Positions 38,476 to 49,454 of a DNA stretch of 64,000 nt are shown here, piece after piece. The notes beneath the pieces are model-generated. The model was not told the origin of the DNA. It searched no databases and was given only the letters and a program-made list of their open reading frames with translations. The stretch is from Euglena gracilis. Taxonomy: Eukaryota; Euglenida; Euglenophyceae; Euglenales. Position numbers and translations under genes: made by a program. Position 1 is the stretch's first letter. Each line of letters begins with the position of its first letter. The DNA lies in the NCBI GenBank assembly GCA_039621445.1, contig CP154956.1, positions 72,352,914-72,416,913 of the forward strand. Reading direction: 5' to 3'.

Positions 38476-38774
38476 CTCGTACTCCCTCGAGGAAAACCGA
38501 CAAGGGAGGAAGGGACACCGAGGGCGAAGCACAAAGACCTTGTGAGGCCATGCCTTGCTCGCCGGCGGTGTTGTTTGGATTGTTCGTTGCGCTGGGTTGG
38601 GAGGTCCTGCTTAGTGCCGCCTCGCCGGAGTTGGTTGACGATGCTGCTCCGACTGGGCGACGTGGCTTCTTGCCCTAGGGGGGTGTCCCCCCCCTCTCCC
38701 CCCCCCCTGGCCCAACTCTCTGACCGAGGGCTTTTGAACACAAATTTTATTTTGCGAGTGGGGGGGTCGGGCCC

Positions 38775-38876
38775 ACAAGGTCTTTACGCTTCGCTCTCGG
38801 TGTCCCTTCCTCCCTTGCCGGTTTTCTTCGAGGGAGTACGAGACACCTCGGGCTCCGCACTTTGCCCTTGTGAGGC
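38775..38876. repeat. DIRS internal complementary region (A4)
   Basis: GAGGGAGTACGAG (right end inverse) joined to ACACCTCGGGCTCCGCAC (left end orientation of family A) at about 38842. Perfect junction between the two termini. Confidence 0.9.
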
Positions 38877-39540
38877 CAGATTGTGCACTGAAATGAGGGG
38901 GCCAGGGCATGTTCCAGGTCACCTTGGGCACCAGGGGGCACCCAGGTCTGACAAATAAACGTGTGGCAGCCATATAACTCATCATTAAACAAAATTGGCT
39001 TATTTGGGGACACTGGGGAATGGACACGACCCTTTCCCACCTATGGAAGTTCTGTCCCTTACGCTTAATATTGATGTAGGGTGCCCGACCCAACACACTG
39101 GTGGTTCGTTTGACTTGCGCTAAATCTGAGGATCGGTATAGACATAGGATTCGGAGGATTCGTGAGCAAAAAATGAGTTGTGTACGCAATGTACAAATAT
39201 CAGTGGGCATTGGCCCCTTTGCCAGCCCCAGGAGGATTGGGGGGGGGGGGTCCCAAAATGCCCCATACTTCTCAGGTTTTGGTTCCAAAGCCTCTTGTAG
39301 GGGGTTAACAGAGTGTGGAATCTCAGCCCACCAAACCCAGGAATCAAAAGCATAGCACTGTAGGCATTACGAGCTTGGGCCTTGGAAAATTTGAATAATT
39401 GAATTAAAGCGTCAGCCACTTGGTCTGTGGTGGCTTCAGGGTTGGGGCACCCCCATGTGTTCCAAAAACACCCACAGAAGTGCAAGAGCACTTTGATAAC
39501 GTTTTATGCTGGGGTTTCTCCCCAGGAAATCGTTAATGGT
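38877..39540 (-). pseudogene. DIRS tyrosine recombinase with catalytic core deleted (A4)
   Basis: N-terminal half readable (FLGRNPSIKRYQSALALLWV; EATTDQVADALIQLFKFSKA; LYRSSDLAQVKRTTSVLG; AATRLFVRPG). It then jumps at about 38937-38945 to VPKVTWNMPWPPHFSAQ, the tail that follows the core in A3. About 270 bp carrying the H-x-x-R box and the Tyr nucleophile are missing. The junction lies in a short G run. The first catalytic Arg alone remains, so this copy cannot recombine by itself. Confidence 0.85.
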
Positions 39541-40620
39541 CTCAACCTGAATTTGTTTCCCCTCCAAAATTTTTCGGAGCAAATCATGCAAACCATGGGC
39601 CACCTGGGGTATTTGCATTTGCTCCCCCATGCATTTGGTGAGCATGCCTCTGTAGGGGGTGATTTTCAGGCAGGGGGTCCCTGGAACTTTCAGTTTTATT
39701 AATTGGGGCCACCAGGTGGCTGAATCCCAGTAGGGGATGAGCATCAAATCTTTGGTCAGGGGAAACGTTTTCAACCAGGGTAGAAAATTTTGAATTATGG
39801 ACCAGGGGGGTTTGCATAAAGATCACCCATGTTGTCCAGTGGACATTGTAATGCATTTACTGCTGTGGCTTCCAAATGGGGCCACCTGGCCACAAAATTG
39901 GGCAGTTTTTGGTTGCCTGGGGAGGCATATAATTCTGCTTCAGATTTCTGAAACCTTTGAACTGTTGTTTGAGCCATTGAAAAAGCTGGGGGTCTAAAGA
40001 ATAATCCCCCCTGTCCATTTCCCCTCTGCTGATGGGGTCTGCAGGCTTTCTTTTGAAGGCAGCCAGTTGACTTGGAGGTTTACTTGGTGCTCCGTGCACC
40101 ACTTGAAAATGGTCTCAGCATTTTGTTGAAGGGGTCCTTTCTGCCCCCACCTTTCGTTAGGTAAAAGTAAATTACCTGGTTGTCCACTGACAAGGAAACA
40201 GTTTCTCCAGGGTTGCTCAAACTTTTCACAGTGCTGATTGCTGCACTGAGCTCCTTTACCTTCATGTGCAAAATGGAGTCTTTTCTCCAAAATTCCTGCA
40301 CAATTTCTCCTGTGTGGATGTCTAGCCACCCCCAAGTATGGGTGCAGCTGTCTGAGTGCAACACTCCGGTTGCATTTTGGGGGAAGGCTCTGCTCCCCCA
40401 GGTGTCCAGCAGAATTTTTATTTCCCTTATTTGGGCTTTGATTTCCTGGGAAATGGGGTGTTTTGAGTCCCAGAGGGCTGTGGATTTTGCCACCAAAAAA
40501 TTTGCCGGGCTGTCTGTAAAAGCCCTTAAAAAGGGCAGGGCCATTAGGTTGCATCTTATATGGCCCAAAATGGCAGCCAATTGCATTTTTGACAAGTAAT
40601 CTTTTTTCACAATTTTCCCC
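39436..40620 (-). pseudogene. DIRS RNase H and methyltransferase-like domain (A4)
   Basis: Frame 40080-40610 gives AAILGHIRCNLMALPFLRAF, LHSDSCTHTWGWLD, VKELSAAISTVKSL and LSVDNQVIYFYL. 39857-40102 gives SRGEMDRGDYSLDPQLFQWL. 39795-39977 ends YANPPGP, so the NPPW Trp is lost by a G-run shift, and LMLIPYWDSATWWPQL follows in the frame of 39436-39774. Confidence 0.8.
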
Positions 40621-41481
40621 AGCTCCTTTTTTTATGGTTTTGACTTTCTGGGGGGGCACTTGTACTTCTCCTTCCTGGAAGCTCAGTTGAAAACCAAGAT
40701 GGGTTACCACTTGGGTGGGCTGGAGGGTGGACTTTTTCAAATTGATTTTGAACCCAGAATCCAGCAAATCTTTGACAACTGTATTCAGGTGATTTTGTAA
40801 ATTGTTTTTGGTGGGGGTCACCATGCAAAATGTCGTCCAGGTAAATAAACACCTGGATGCCCATTTTTTCCCACAGTTTTTCGAATGTTTTCATGACTGA
40901 CATGAAAATTTGAGGCATTACTTTTAACCCAAAGCAGCCTGTTTGAAATTCCCAGGTCTGCCCCCCCAACTGATGCCTTAAAAATGTCCTTAGGCCTGGA
41001 CTTACTGGAATATGAAAATAGGCGTCCCTTAGGTCTATTTTTGCTGCCCAGTGGCCTTTTTCCCAAATCTGGAAAAATGTGTTGGATATGACCCAACTTG
41101 AAGGGTTTTACTTGAAACTGCTGATTTATTTCTCTGCAGTCGCTGATCATTCTCCATTTGGTTGTTCCCCCTTCTGGTTTTGAAATTAAAAACCAGGGGA
41201 TCAAATGCTGGGTGTCTGAATCCCGAACTCGTTTCACTGACCCAGTTTTTTTTGTAGTCCAGCAGAATGTTTTCTGCCTGATTCAGGTACAGGTTGGCCA
41301 TGGGTTTTGGGTGGGTCGACAATTTTGGGGAATTCACCCAGGGGGGCTGAATTCCATTTTTTTTATCAATTGACATGTTGCTGGGGGGACATTTTTTGTC
41401 CACCATTTTAAACTTTTCTAAAGCCTCTGGTACAGGGGGGGGTGTCTCCCCATTTTTTCTCCATGGAATGTATTTTCCCAA
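40621..41481 (-). pseudogene. DIRS reverse transcriptase (A4)
   Basis: SDCREINQQFQVKPFKL and KTRRGNNQ-type shadow frames lie at 41035-41237. GGQTWEFQTGCFGLKVMPQI and VFIYLDDILHG are in 40607-40969, with YLDD at about 40831-40842. Motif A (KIDLKD) is in a different frame from motif C, so at least two shifts exist. Confidence 0.8.
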
Positions 41482-42524
41482 CTAGATGATTTTCTGGGTG
41501 CTGCAGGGTGGGGGGTGTTGGACATTGCACCCCTGGTGCCACTGGCAATTGAGCATTCTCTTAAAGTTGCTGCGGGGTGTGCATGCTCTGCTCACAGGCT
41601 CTCTGATCCTCCACTTTGTGATTGGTGTTGTCGATTGACATACCATAGGTCCTCCTTTTTGGGTCTCCGCCTTGCTTTGGTTTGCCCCTGCCATGGGCAC
41701 TGACAAAGAATGTTGAGGGGGGGGGTTGCCCCCTTGTCCTCCACTGCCCCTTTGGGGGTATCCTCCTGGGGCTGCCACTGTACATTGAAACCCCCTGCTG
41801 GGGGACAGCCTGTTAGCTTCTGGGGTTTTCCCCCTTCTGATAATTGATGGCCCTAATGGCCTTGAAGTTGTTGATGTTGTTGATGGTCAATCTGGCCCCA
41901 CTGGCCCTCTTGATGTTGGCTCCACTCTTGCAACTTTGATAGTCCCCATTGACTTCTTTTGGATGTTGGGCGCCATGCCTATTGAAAATCTTTGGGGGCC
42001 ACTGGGGGCCCACCCTGTGCCCCTGATGGGGTTTGAGATGAAGAGATGACTGGGGGGGTGTTGACCTGTCTGGCCCTGCCACTGGGCGTCTGTTAGTGGA
42101 ATTGGCCACCCTCGCCTTGGTATTTTTGGCCACCCTGGCCTTTGTTCCATCGGTCGCCATGGTCACTGCTGTTTTGGCCGCCATGGTCCAGCTTGCTGTT
42201 GTGGCCGCCATGGCCCAGCTTGAAAAAGGTATTGATGTAACTGGCAGAATATTGGCCCCAATGGCCCTGGCTCCAATGGCCGTAGTGGCCTGCTGGTTGT
42301 TGCTTCAGCCCCTTTCGGGGTCTTCTGACCACTGTCTGCCAGGGTCCGTGGCCATCACTTTGGAGGGTTTGGGTTCTGGAAATTTCTGTGGGGGAAATTT
42401 CTTTTGGGGAAGGGGCAGCCACGGTTCGCCACAGTTGACCCGCGCCGTCAGGTTGTCCAGCTGCTGCTGCTGCTCCCTCTCGGTGTTCTCCAGCGCTGTG
42501 CTTCTTTGAAGTTGCATCTTTCAT
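41482..42524 (-). pseudogene. DIRS ORF1, Gag-like (A4)
   Basis: Frame 42093-42524: a helical Gln/Ala-rich start (EHREGAAAAAGQPDGAGQLW), then SDGHGPWQTVVRRPRKGLKQ, the window-wide ORF1 motif, then Gly/His/Lys-rich tract. Later parts are in 41813-42211 and 41482-41778 (MVCQSTTPITKWRIREPVSR). Nearest relative is A2 ORF1. Broken by shifts in A and G runs. Confidence 0.75.
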
Positions 42525-42661
42525 TGAACTCTTTCAAAAAATCCAACAACTTTTGATTTGAAGTTCTGCACGAGCCTGACTTTCTGGATAAATCGAATGG
42601 ATTGATTGTCTCCTTCTTTTCTCAATTGGTGAGGTCTTTGAAGTTCCTTTCTTCTGGGTGT

Positions 42662-42834
42662 CGAAGGGCAAATTCGGAATCAGCCAACTCCGGCGAAAAA
42701 AAAGGCACTAAAGCAGTACCCCCCCCCCCCCCCCCCCCCCCCCTCCCCCTGACCCAGCGCTACGAACAATCCAAACACCACCGCCGGCCAGCAAGGCATG
42801 GCCTCACAAGGGCAATGAGCGGATCCCGAGGTGT
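42662..42834. repeat. Left inverted terminal repeat of A4, with poly-C expansion
   Basis: GCCAACTCCGGCG to CCCGAGGTGT (inverse of the family A left end). A run of about 24 C at 42719-42743 replaces the CGGGACCTCCTAAC portion seen in A1, so the repeat is expanded and altered here. Confidence 0.8.
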
Positions 42835-43391
42835 CATTCGTAAGACCCGGGGTACCCCTTCTAATTTCACTTAAACCCCCTTTTAAGCCCATTAGTGCAG
42901 ACACCATTGCTTCGATTACTAAAGATTTTTTTGGCCAAACATGGGGTGTCCCCCCCCAGGTTTTGGGTGCCTACTCCACCAGAGGGGTTTGGGTTGGTTT
43001 GCTCAAAAAATTGGGCCTTTCTGCCCAAGAAGTTTGTGAGATTGGCCAGTGGAGGGGGGTGGAGACTTTTACAGCCCACTATCAACGACTTGGTGCCCAA
43101 GGTGCCCAGGAAGGCGCCCTTGCCCCCCTAATTTCAGTGCACAATCTGGCCTCACAAGGGCAAAGTCCGGAGCCCGAGGTGTCTCGTACTCCCTTGAGGG
43201 CAACCGACCAGGGAGGAGGGGTCACCGAGGGCGAATCACAAAGACCTTGTGCGCCCGACCCCCCCACCCGCAAAAGAAAATTTGCCTTCAAAAGCCCTCG
43301 GTTAGCAGAAAATGGGGGCCAGGGGGGACAGAGGGGGGGACCCTCCAAGGGGAAAGAGAAAGCGTCACAACTCCGGCGAAAAAGGCACTAA
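42831..43391 (+). pseudogene. DIRS tyrosine recombinase, second half (A5)
   Basis: 186-codon frame: SFVRPGVPLLISLKPPFKP, then LGAYSTRGVWVGLLKKLG (Y-S-T-R where A1 has H-S-T-R), IGQWRGVETFTAHYQRLG with Trp and the Tyr nucleophile, then a basic tail read through the ICR. The first box residue is His in most relatives and Tyr here, which probably weakens catalysis. The first half is at 38245-38475, split off by A4. Confidence 0.8.
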
Positions 43392-43505
43392 GCAGGGACT
43401 GCTAACCCAGCGCGTCACATAGTCAAACACACACTGCCGGCGAGCAAGGCATGGCCCCACGTCTTTGTGCTGCGCCCTCGGTAGGGACGAGGGGCGGGAG
43501 CACGG
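42835..43505 (+). mobile_element. DIRS element A5, part 2 (recombinase end, ICR, right ITR)
   Basis: Resumes the A5 recombinase after A4. The ICR is at 43150-43253 and the right ITR at about 43372-43505, ending GGGCGGGAGCACGG. The next element, A1', begins two bases later, so the two DIRS lie end to end. Confidence 0.85.
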
Positions 43506-43506
43506 G

Positions 43507-43640
43507 ACACCTCGGGCTCCGCACTTTGCCATTGTGAGGCCATGCCTTGCTCGCCGGCGGTTTGTTGTGTGATTGTTTTGGTGCGCTGGGTTAGGAGGTC
43601 CCGCTTAGTGCCTTTTTTTCGCCGAAGTTGGCTGATTCTT
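43507..43640. repeat. Left inverted terminal repeat of A1'
   Basis: From ACACCTCGGGCTCCGCAC through GGTGCGCTGGGTTAGG to CGAAGTTGGCTGATTC. Inverse at 49455-49600. Confidence 0.88.
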
Positions 43641-43755
43641 AACTTGCCCTTCGACACCCAGAAGGAAGGCACAGCGTTCACGAACGGGGAAGAACTGAGA
43701 AAAGAAGTCAATATCAATTCAATATCCAGAAGAACACGAACCAGACGAAAATCAA

Positions 43756-44754
43756 TTGAGAATTAAATTGTCAAATTTCAATTTCGACTTCGATGAGCAA
43801 TGCATTGGAGAGGAAATTGGCATTATATGGCCACGGACGTCCTGTAGGAGTGGCCGCAGCAGCTGGAGACCTTGGAGATGCGGTCAACACGTGGCAAACC
43901 GTGGCCGTTCTTCCCACCCAGCCCCCCACCCCAGAAATTTAACAGCCCAAACCCCCCCAGTGACGGCCACGGTCCTTGGATCACTGTGGCCAGAAGGCCC
44001 AGAAGACAGAAGCCAGCCCCAGCCCTTGGTGGGCAAAGACTGGGCCATGGGGGCCCAAAATGCTTCACAATTGGACAATAAAAGCCCACACATCAGAGGC
44101 ATCTCCCCCAAAGGCTCCCAGCAACCTGGGCACAAATTGGCCAGAAGATGGCGAGATGGAATCAAGGCAAGGAGGTCAACACCACAGGGGCCATGGGGGC
44201 CAGTTTCACAAGCAAATCACCTCAGGAAGGGGAAGAAAAGGTCTGTCCAACCCCCCACAATTCATCTATCACAACAGCCCCTCTCAAGGGGACAAGAGGG
44301 GGCCACAGCAGCCCCCCCATATTTCCAATGGGGTTGGAGGCCAAGAAGAAATCAAGGCCTGGAAGACCACAAGATGGATTATGGAAAGAAATTTATACAT
44401 GGAAACCTTGGAGACCAGCAGGGTGGACCCACAGTGGCCACTAAGAAGCTAAGGAACCAGCAGGGTGGACCCACAGTGGCCACCAAGAAGCTAAGGATGC
44501 TGCTGGAGAAATCCCCCAAGGGACCCACAGTGGCCCTCTGCCAACAATGGGGGATAAAGGGACCCACAGTGGCCCTTTCAAGGACCCAGCCCACAGGGGC
44601 AAAGGGACCCACAGTGGCCCTTTTGGAGGGAGGGGCAGAAACCCCTCCAACATTTATTTCTCAAATCCTGATCAATCAGTCAAGGGGGGGGGACCCACAG
44701 AGGCCCCCCTATGGCATGTCAACCAACCACCTCAACATGGAGAAGACCAGATAG
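43756..44754 (+). pseudogene. DIRS ORF1, Gag-like (A1'), frame uncertain
   Basis: 332-codon frame, but the conserved ORF1 motif SDGHGPWITVARRPRRQK lies in another frame (43872-44081), so at least two indels occur. The second half has the words GGPTVATKK and KGPTVAL repeated five times, encoded by the minisatellite at 44424-44625. ORF1 would supply the structural/RNA-binding protein by analogy with other retrotransposons; no zinc knuckle is visible in any DIRS ORF1 here. Confidence 0.65.
44424..44625. repeat. Coding minisatellite GGACCCACAGTGGCC
   Basis: Five copies of this 15-mer. The first two sit in a 42-bp direct repeat with AAGAAGCTAAGGA. Single or few copies occur at the same place in A1 (31-46) and A2' (51102-51116). 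Translates as GPTVA. Confidence 0.85.
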
Positions 44755-45889
44755 GCCAAACAGGGGCATTAAGCCCTGTGTTATGTCTTCCAACAACAAG
44801 ATCAACCGGAGAGGTGAGCAGAGAGGGAGAGAGTGCATGCACGTCCCCCCAGAAAAAATTTCCTTTTACAAGGGCCCAAGCCCTAGGGGACCTAGGGGTG
44901 CAATGTCCAACACCCCCAGCCCAGCCCCCCCAGAATCATCTTACCCAGAAAATAAATTCAATGGAGGAAATATGGGGAAACACCCCCCTCCATCAAAGGC
45001 TGCAAAAAAGCCTAAAATGTCCAACATCTCCAGCCCAGCCCCCCCAAAATCATCTTATCCAGGAAATAAATTCCATGGAAGAAAAATGGGGAGACACCCC
45101 CCTCCATCAAAGGCTGCAAAAAGCTTGAAATGGTGGGCAAAAAATGCCCCCCCAACAACATGTCAACTCATCAGGGATGGCATTCAACCCCCCTGGGTCA
45201 GCCCACCAAAATTATCCACCCACCCAAAAATCAGGGCAAATTTGAACTTACCCCAAGCAGAAAAAATACTGCTGGATTACGAAAAATCTGGATCCATAAA
45301 GAGGGTGAGGGATTCAACCACCCAGCACCTGATCCCCTGGTTTCTAATTTCAAAACCAGAGGGGGGACAGACAAAATGGAGATTAATAAGCGATTGCAGG
45401 GAAATAAATCAAAGGTTCCAAGTGAAACCTTTCAAGCTGGATCACATCCAGCACATTTTTCCAGTTTTGGAAAAAGGCCACTGGGCAGCAAAAATAGACC
45501 TGAAGGATGCCTATTTTCATATTCCAGTGAGTCCAGGCCCAAGGCCATTTTTAAGGCATCAGGTGGGGGGGCAGACCTGGGAATTCCAGGCAGGCTGTTT
45601 TGGCCTGAATGTAATGCCCCAAATTTTAATGTCAGTAATGAAGACATTCGAAAAACTGTGGAGAAAAAGGGGCATCCAGGTATTTATTTACCTGGACGAC
45701 ATTTTACTGGTGGCCCCAACACAACTCATCTTACAAAATCACCTGAACACAGTGGTCAGGGATTTAATCAAATCAGGATTCAAAATCAATGTGAAAAATC
45801 CACCCTGCAGCCCACCCAAATCGTCATCCTCTTGGCTTTCAGCTAACTACACCACCCACCCCCCACCCCCCCAGCAAAAAAGGAGCTAA
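44711..45889 (+). pseudogene. DIRS reverse transcriptase, fingers and palm (A1')
   Basis: 392-codon frame. Residues 1-139 are a shadow of the linker frame (44547-45128); RT proper starts at LKWWAKNAPP after a one-base G deletion at about 45121 relative to A1. SDCREIN at 227-233, KIDLKDAYFHI from 261, YLDD 327-330. No stop where A1 has TAA. Homology ends at about 45846, where the frame enters C-rich noise. Confidence 0.85.
44904..45125. repeat. Tandem duplication of about 114 bp before the RT domain
   Basis: TGTCCAACACCCCCAGCCCA starts unit 1 and TGTCCAACATCTCCAGCCCA starts unit 2 at about 45018. Both end CATCAAAGGCTGCAAAAA. Present also in A1 (about 332-552); A2 has a single unit. It duplicates the INSMEEKWGDTPLHQRLQK-type segment. 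Confidence 0.85.
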
Positions 45890-47424
45890 AAATTGTGAAA
45901 AAAGCCCCAACTGGCCCCCCCACCCACCACCCCCCCCCCACCTCCCCCCCCCCCCCACCCCCCACACCCCCCCCACCGGGACCCAACCCCACCCCCCCCC
46001 CCCCCCCCCCCCCCCACCCCCGAACAGGCCATTGTGCAAGAATTTTTTTTTTTTTGTTTCACAAAAAAAAAAAACCATAAGCAGTAACAAAGCCTCAGCC
46101 AACCAGGGTAAACTGTTTTTTTTTAATTTTTTTTTCATTTTTTTTTTTGCAGCCCCTCACTGAAATCGCCCCCCCCCAGACGCAGAACCCCCCAACCCCC
46201 CCCCCCCTCACTCAGGCACAAAAACCCCCCCTGGCCCCACCCCACCAGCAGCAAACAAACCCCCGCCAGGCCCCCCCACCTCCCCCCCGCCAACCACCCC
46301 CTGCCATGGCTCCCCCATCCCCCCACAGTCTTCTCCCCCTGTTTTTGCCTCCCCTACTCACCCCCCCACGTTATTTGTCCACACCCCCCTGATGGCACCC
46401 CCCTGCCACTCAGCCACCAGGGGACCCCCCGCCCACTCAAAACCCCCCCACACCCCCCTAAGTTTTCTGACTTTTGGAGGGTTTACACGTGTTTTTTAGG
46501 TTGGTTTATTTCATTGGTGATGGGAATTTTAGGAGGGCTGAAAGGCCAGTTGAAATTTATCCATTTCTTTTTTATATTTTGTTTAGCCTAATGGGACAAG
46601 TGAGTTGCTATGTTTGGCTTTTGTTGCGTGAGGTTCCATTGTTCTCAAATTTTCTTGGGTGTACGGAATGAAGTGCTATGCTGGATCCCTGGGTTTGGTT
46701 TTGGGGGGTGGGAGGTGTTTGGCATGGGCTTTGGAACCAAAATTCGAGAAAGGGTTATTTTGCATGGGGGATCCTCCCGTTCTGAGCTGGCACCCCACCC
46801 CCCCTGCGATCTGGAGCGCCCTCTCCACGCACCCTCTGATTTGATGTCACAGCCAGTGTGGTTGGGGGGGGCACATCCCTTCCCCCAGTCCCTCCCCCAC
46901 AGTACTCCCTCACCTCGCTGGGTATTGCAGCAACGTTTCACAGGGGGGTACGTTAAAAACCCCCTCAAAGCCATTAAGGGGCAGAACCACCCCCCGCAGC
47001 CAGCCACCCCCCCACCTTTCAGCAAGAAGGAAATTGGGCTCCCTCTGGGAGGAGCGGGCAGAGGCCCAAGCCCCTTACGAGGTTCTTTACTGCTCCCCCC
47101 AACAAGTGCCACCCCCCAACTCCCTCGTCAGACAACGAGGGGAAAAAACATCATTGTAAGAAACCCCCCAATCTTCCCCCCGCATCGACAGCAATTCATC
47201 CCACCCTCACCCCACAGCATCCCTCCCAGCCCCCCCCCTCCGCCGAGTGCAACCCCAATCCCCCACCCCACTGGGCTGTTTGATTACATTTGCCCCATAA
47301 ATGGACCTTCTTGGTGACAACATAGACGGGGCCTTTTTGCCAACACATATGCAAAGGCCTTCCCTTTCTGGATTTCCTGTGATGCCCTGCAAATGGAAGA
47401 GTTATGATTCAACTCCATGTCCAA
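45847..47424. other. C-rich disordered insert with fragments of DIRS order
   Basis: Contains long C, A and T runs. Short pieces match A1 in the same order: AAAAAAGGAGCTAAAAATTG (45876, against 1332), CATTGTGCAAGAATTTT (46030, against 1651), AGCAGTAACAAAGCCTCAGCC (46080; A1 about 1725; match shorter than quoted), GGCTTTGGAACCAAAA (46728, against 2669), GCAGCAACGTTTCA (46927, against 2980) and CGTTAAAAACC plus CTCAAAGCCATTAAGG (46951). It looks like a badly resolved or heavily mutated DIRS copy spliced into A1'. 47290-47424 is unassigned. Confidence 0.65.
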
Positions 47425-48331
47425 AAAATAAGGACAATTAAAGGAAATAAAAATTCTGCTGGACACCTGGGGGGGCAGACCCTTCCCCCAAAATGCAACC
47501 AGGGAGTTGCACTCAGACAGCAGTACCCATGCCTGGGGGGGGCTGGACATTCGAACAGGCAAAATTGTGCAAGAATTTTGGAGGGAAAACTCCATTTTGC
47601 ACATAAATGTCAAAGAATTAAGTGCAGCCATAAGCACGGTACAAAGCCTCAGCCAGCCAGGGGAAACTGTGTCCCTATCCGTGGACAATCAAGTAATTTA
47701 CTATTGCTTAACAAAAGGGGGGGGCAGAAAGGATCCTTTCAATTCCATGCTAAGAACCTTCTTCAAATGGTGCATGGAACACAACATAAACCTGCAAGTA
47801 AAGTGGGTCCCCTCCAAAGACTGCCTGGCAGACCACACAAGCAGGTGGGAAATGGACAGGGGGGATTACTCACTGGACCCCCAACTTTTTCAGTGGCTGA
47901 GACAGCAATTCAAAAATTACATCAGCCTAAAAACAGACCTTTTTGCCTCACCAGGCAACAAAAAACTGCCACAATTTGTGGCCAGGTGGCCCCACTGGGG
48001 AGCCACAGCAGTGGATGCATTACAATGTCCACTGGACAACATGGGGGATCTTTATGCAAACCCCCCCTGGTCTGTAATCCAAAAATTTCTCCCCAGATTA
48101 AAAATGTTTCCACAGGCCAAAGTTTTGATGGTCACCCCCTACTGGGATTCAGCCACATGGTGGCCCCAGTTAATAAAAATGAAAGTTCCAGGGACCCCCT
48201 GCCTGAAAATCACCCCCTACATGGGTATGCTCACCAATTGCAAGGGGGAAAATATGCCACCCCCCAGGTGGCCCCTCCTTTGCATGATTTGCTCAGGCAA
48301 ATTTTGGAGGGGAAACAAATACAAAATTTAA
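47425..48331 (+). pseudogene. DIRS RNase H and adenine-methyltransferase-like domain (A1')
   Basis: Identical to A1 from 1519 on: LHSDSS, VKELSA, LSVDNQ and LADHTS, then YANPPWSVIQKF and VLMVTPYWDSATWWP, stop at 48329-48331. Open for 274 codons from 47507. Separated from its RT by the insert at 45847-47424, so no full polymerase is made from this copy. Confidence 0.85.
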
Positions 48332-49212
48332 CCATTACAGATTTCCTGGGAAGAAACCCCAGTTTGAAAAGGTACCAAAGTGCCTTTACGCTTTTATGGG
48401 TAATTTTGGACAAAATGGGGGTACCCCCCCTGAAGCCACCACTGACCAAGTGGTTGAAGCTTTAATTCAACTGTTCCAATTTTCAAAGGCCCAAGCACAC
48501 AATGCATACAGTGTTATGCTATTGATCTCTGGCTTTGGGGGCCTGAGGTTCCATACCATGTTGGCACCTTACAAAAGGCTTTGGAACCAAAACCTGCAGA
48601 AATATGGTGCATTCTGGGATCCCCTCCCAATCCTCCTGGGGCTGGCACAGTCCCCCCTGCCCTCTGATATTTGTACATTGCGTACACAACTCATTTTCTG
48701 TTCACGAATCCTCTGTGCATACAGAAGTTCTGATTTGGCACAGGTCCAAAGAACCACCAGTGTGTTGGGGGGGGCACCCTACATCAAAATTAAACGTAAA
48801 GGTCAAAAACTCCACAAGTGGAAGCGAATTGTCTCCATTCTCCAGTGCCCCCAAATCAGCCCCTTTCATTTAATGATGTCTTATGTGGCAGCAACACGTT
48901 TCTTTATGAAACGTGGGGGCCCCCTTTTAATTACGTTAAAACCCCCCTACAAAGCCATTAAGGCAGATACCATTGCTTCTATCACCAAAGATTTTTTGAC
49001 CAAACAGGGGGTAGCCCACCAGGTTTGGGGACCCCACTCCACCAGAGGGGCAGGGGTTGGTTTGCTAAAAAAATTGGGCCTTTCTGCCCAAGAAGTTTGT
49101 GAAATTGGTCAATGGAAGGGGGTGGAGGCTTTCACAGCCCATTATCAAAGACTTGGTGCCCAAGGTTCTTTGGAGGATGCCCTGGCCCCCCTTTTTTCAG
49201 TGCACAATCTTG

Positions 49213-49315
49213 CCTCACAATGGCAAAGTGCGGAGCCCGAGGTGTCTCGTACTCCCTCGAGGCAGACCGAGAAGGGAGGAAGGGACACCGAGGGCGAAGC
49301 ACAAAGACATTGTGA
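49213..49315. repeat. DIRS internal complementary region (A1')
   Basis: Left-end complement (CAATGGCAAAGTGCGGAGCC, CGAGGTGT) joined at 49245/49246 to the right-end complement (CTCGTACTCCCTCGAGG). Both partners, 43507-43545 and 49546-49615, are in the same element. Confidence 0.92.
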
Positions 49316-49454
49316 GACCGACCCCCCCACCCATGTAAGAAAAGTTGTCTTCAAACGCCCTCGATCAGAAGATGAGGGCCAGGGGGGGGGAGGTGGGGGG
49401 GAACCCCCCCCACAGAAAGAAAGAGCGCCACGGTCGCCACGTCGGAGACAATGC

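Larger units (their letters stand above)
38476..42834 (-). mobile_element. DIRS element A4, nested in A5, both ends present
   Basis: Right end CTCGTACTCCCTCGAGG at 38476, left end (inverse) CCCGAGGTGT ending at 42834. The A5 recombinase reading resumes directly after it, so the insertion is clean; a few host bases are lost and I see no target duplication, as expected for recombinase-mediated insertion. 4.36 kb. ORF1, RT, RNase H and NPP-type domain are present with frameshifts. Its own recombinase lacks the catalytic half. Confidence 0.9.

Noticed and set aside
44424-44625. CRISPR-like spaced repeats (GGACCCACAGTGGCC)
   Set aside because: Irregular spacing, inside a coding frame, eukaryotic context; it is a coding minisatellite.
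46645-47317. ORFs of 155 and 235 codons in the C-rich segment
   Set aside because: Low-complexity readings of scrambled DIRS sequence.
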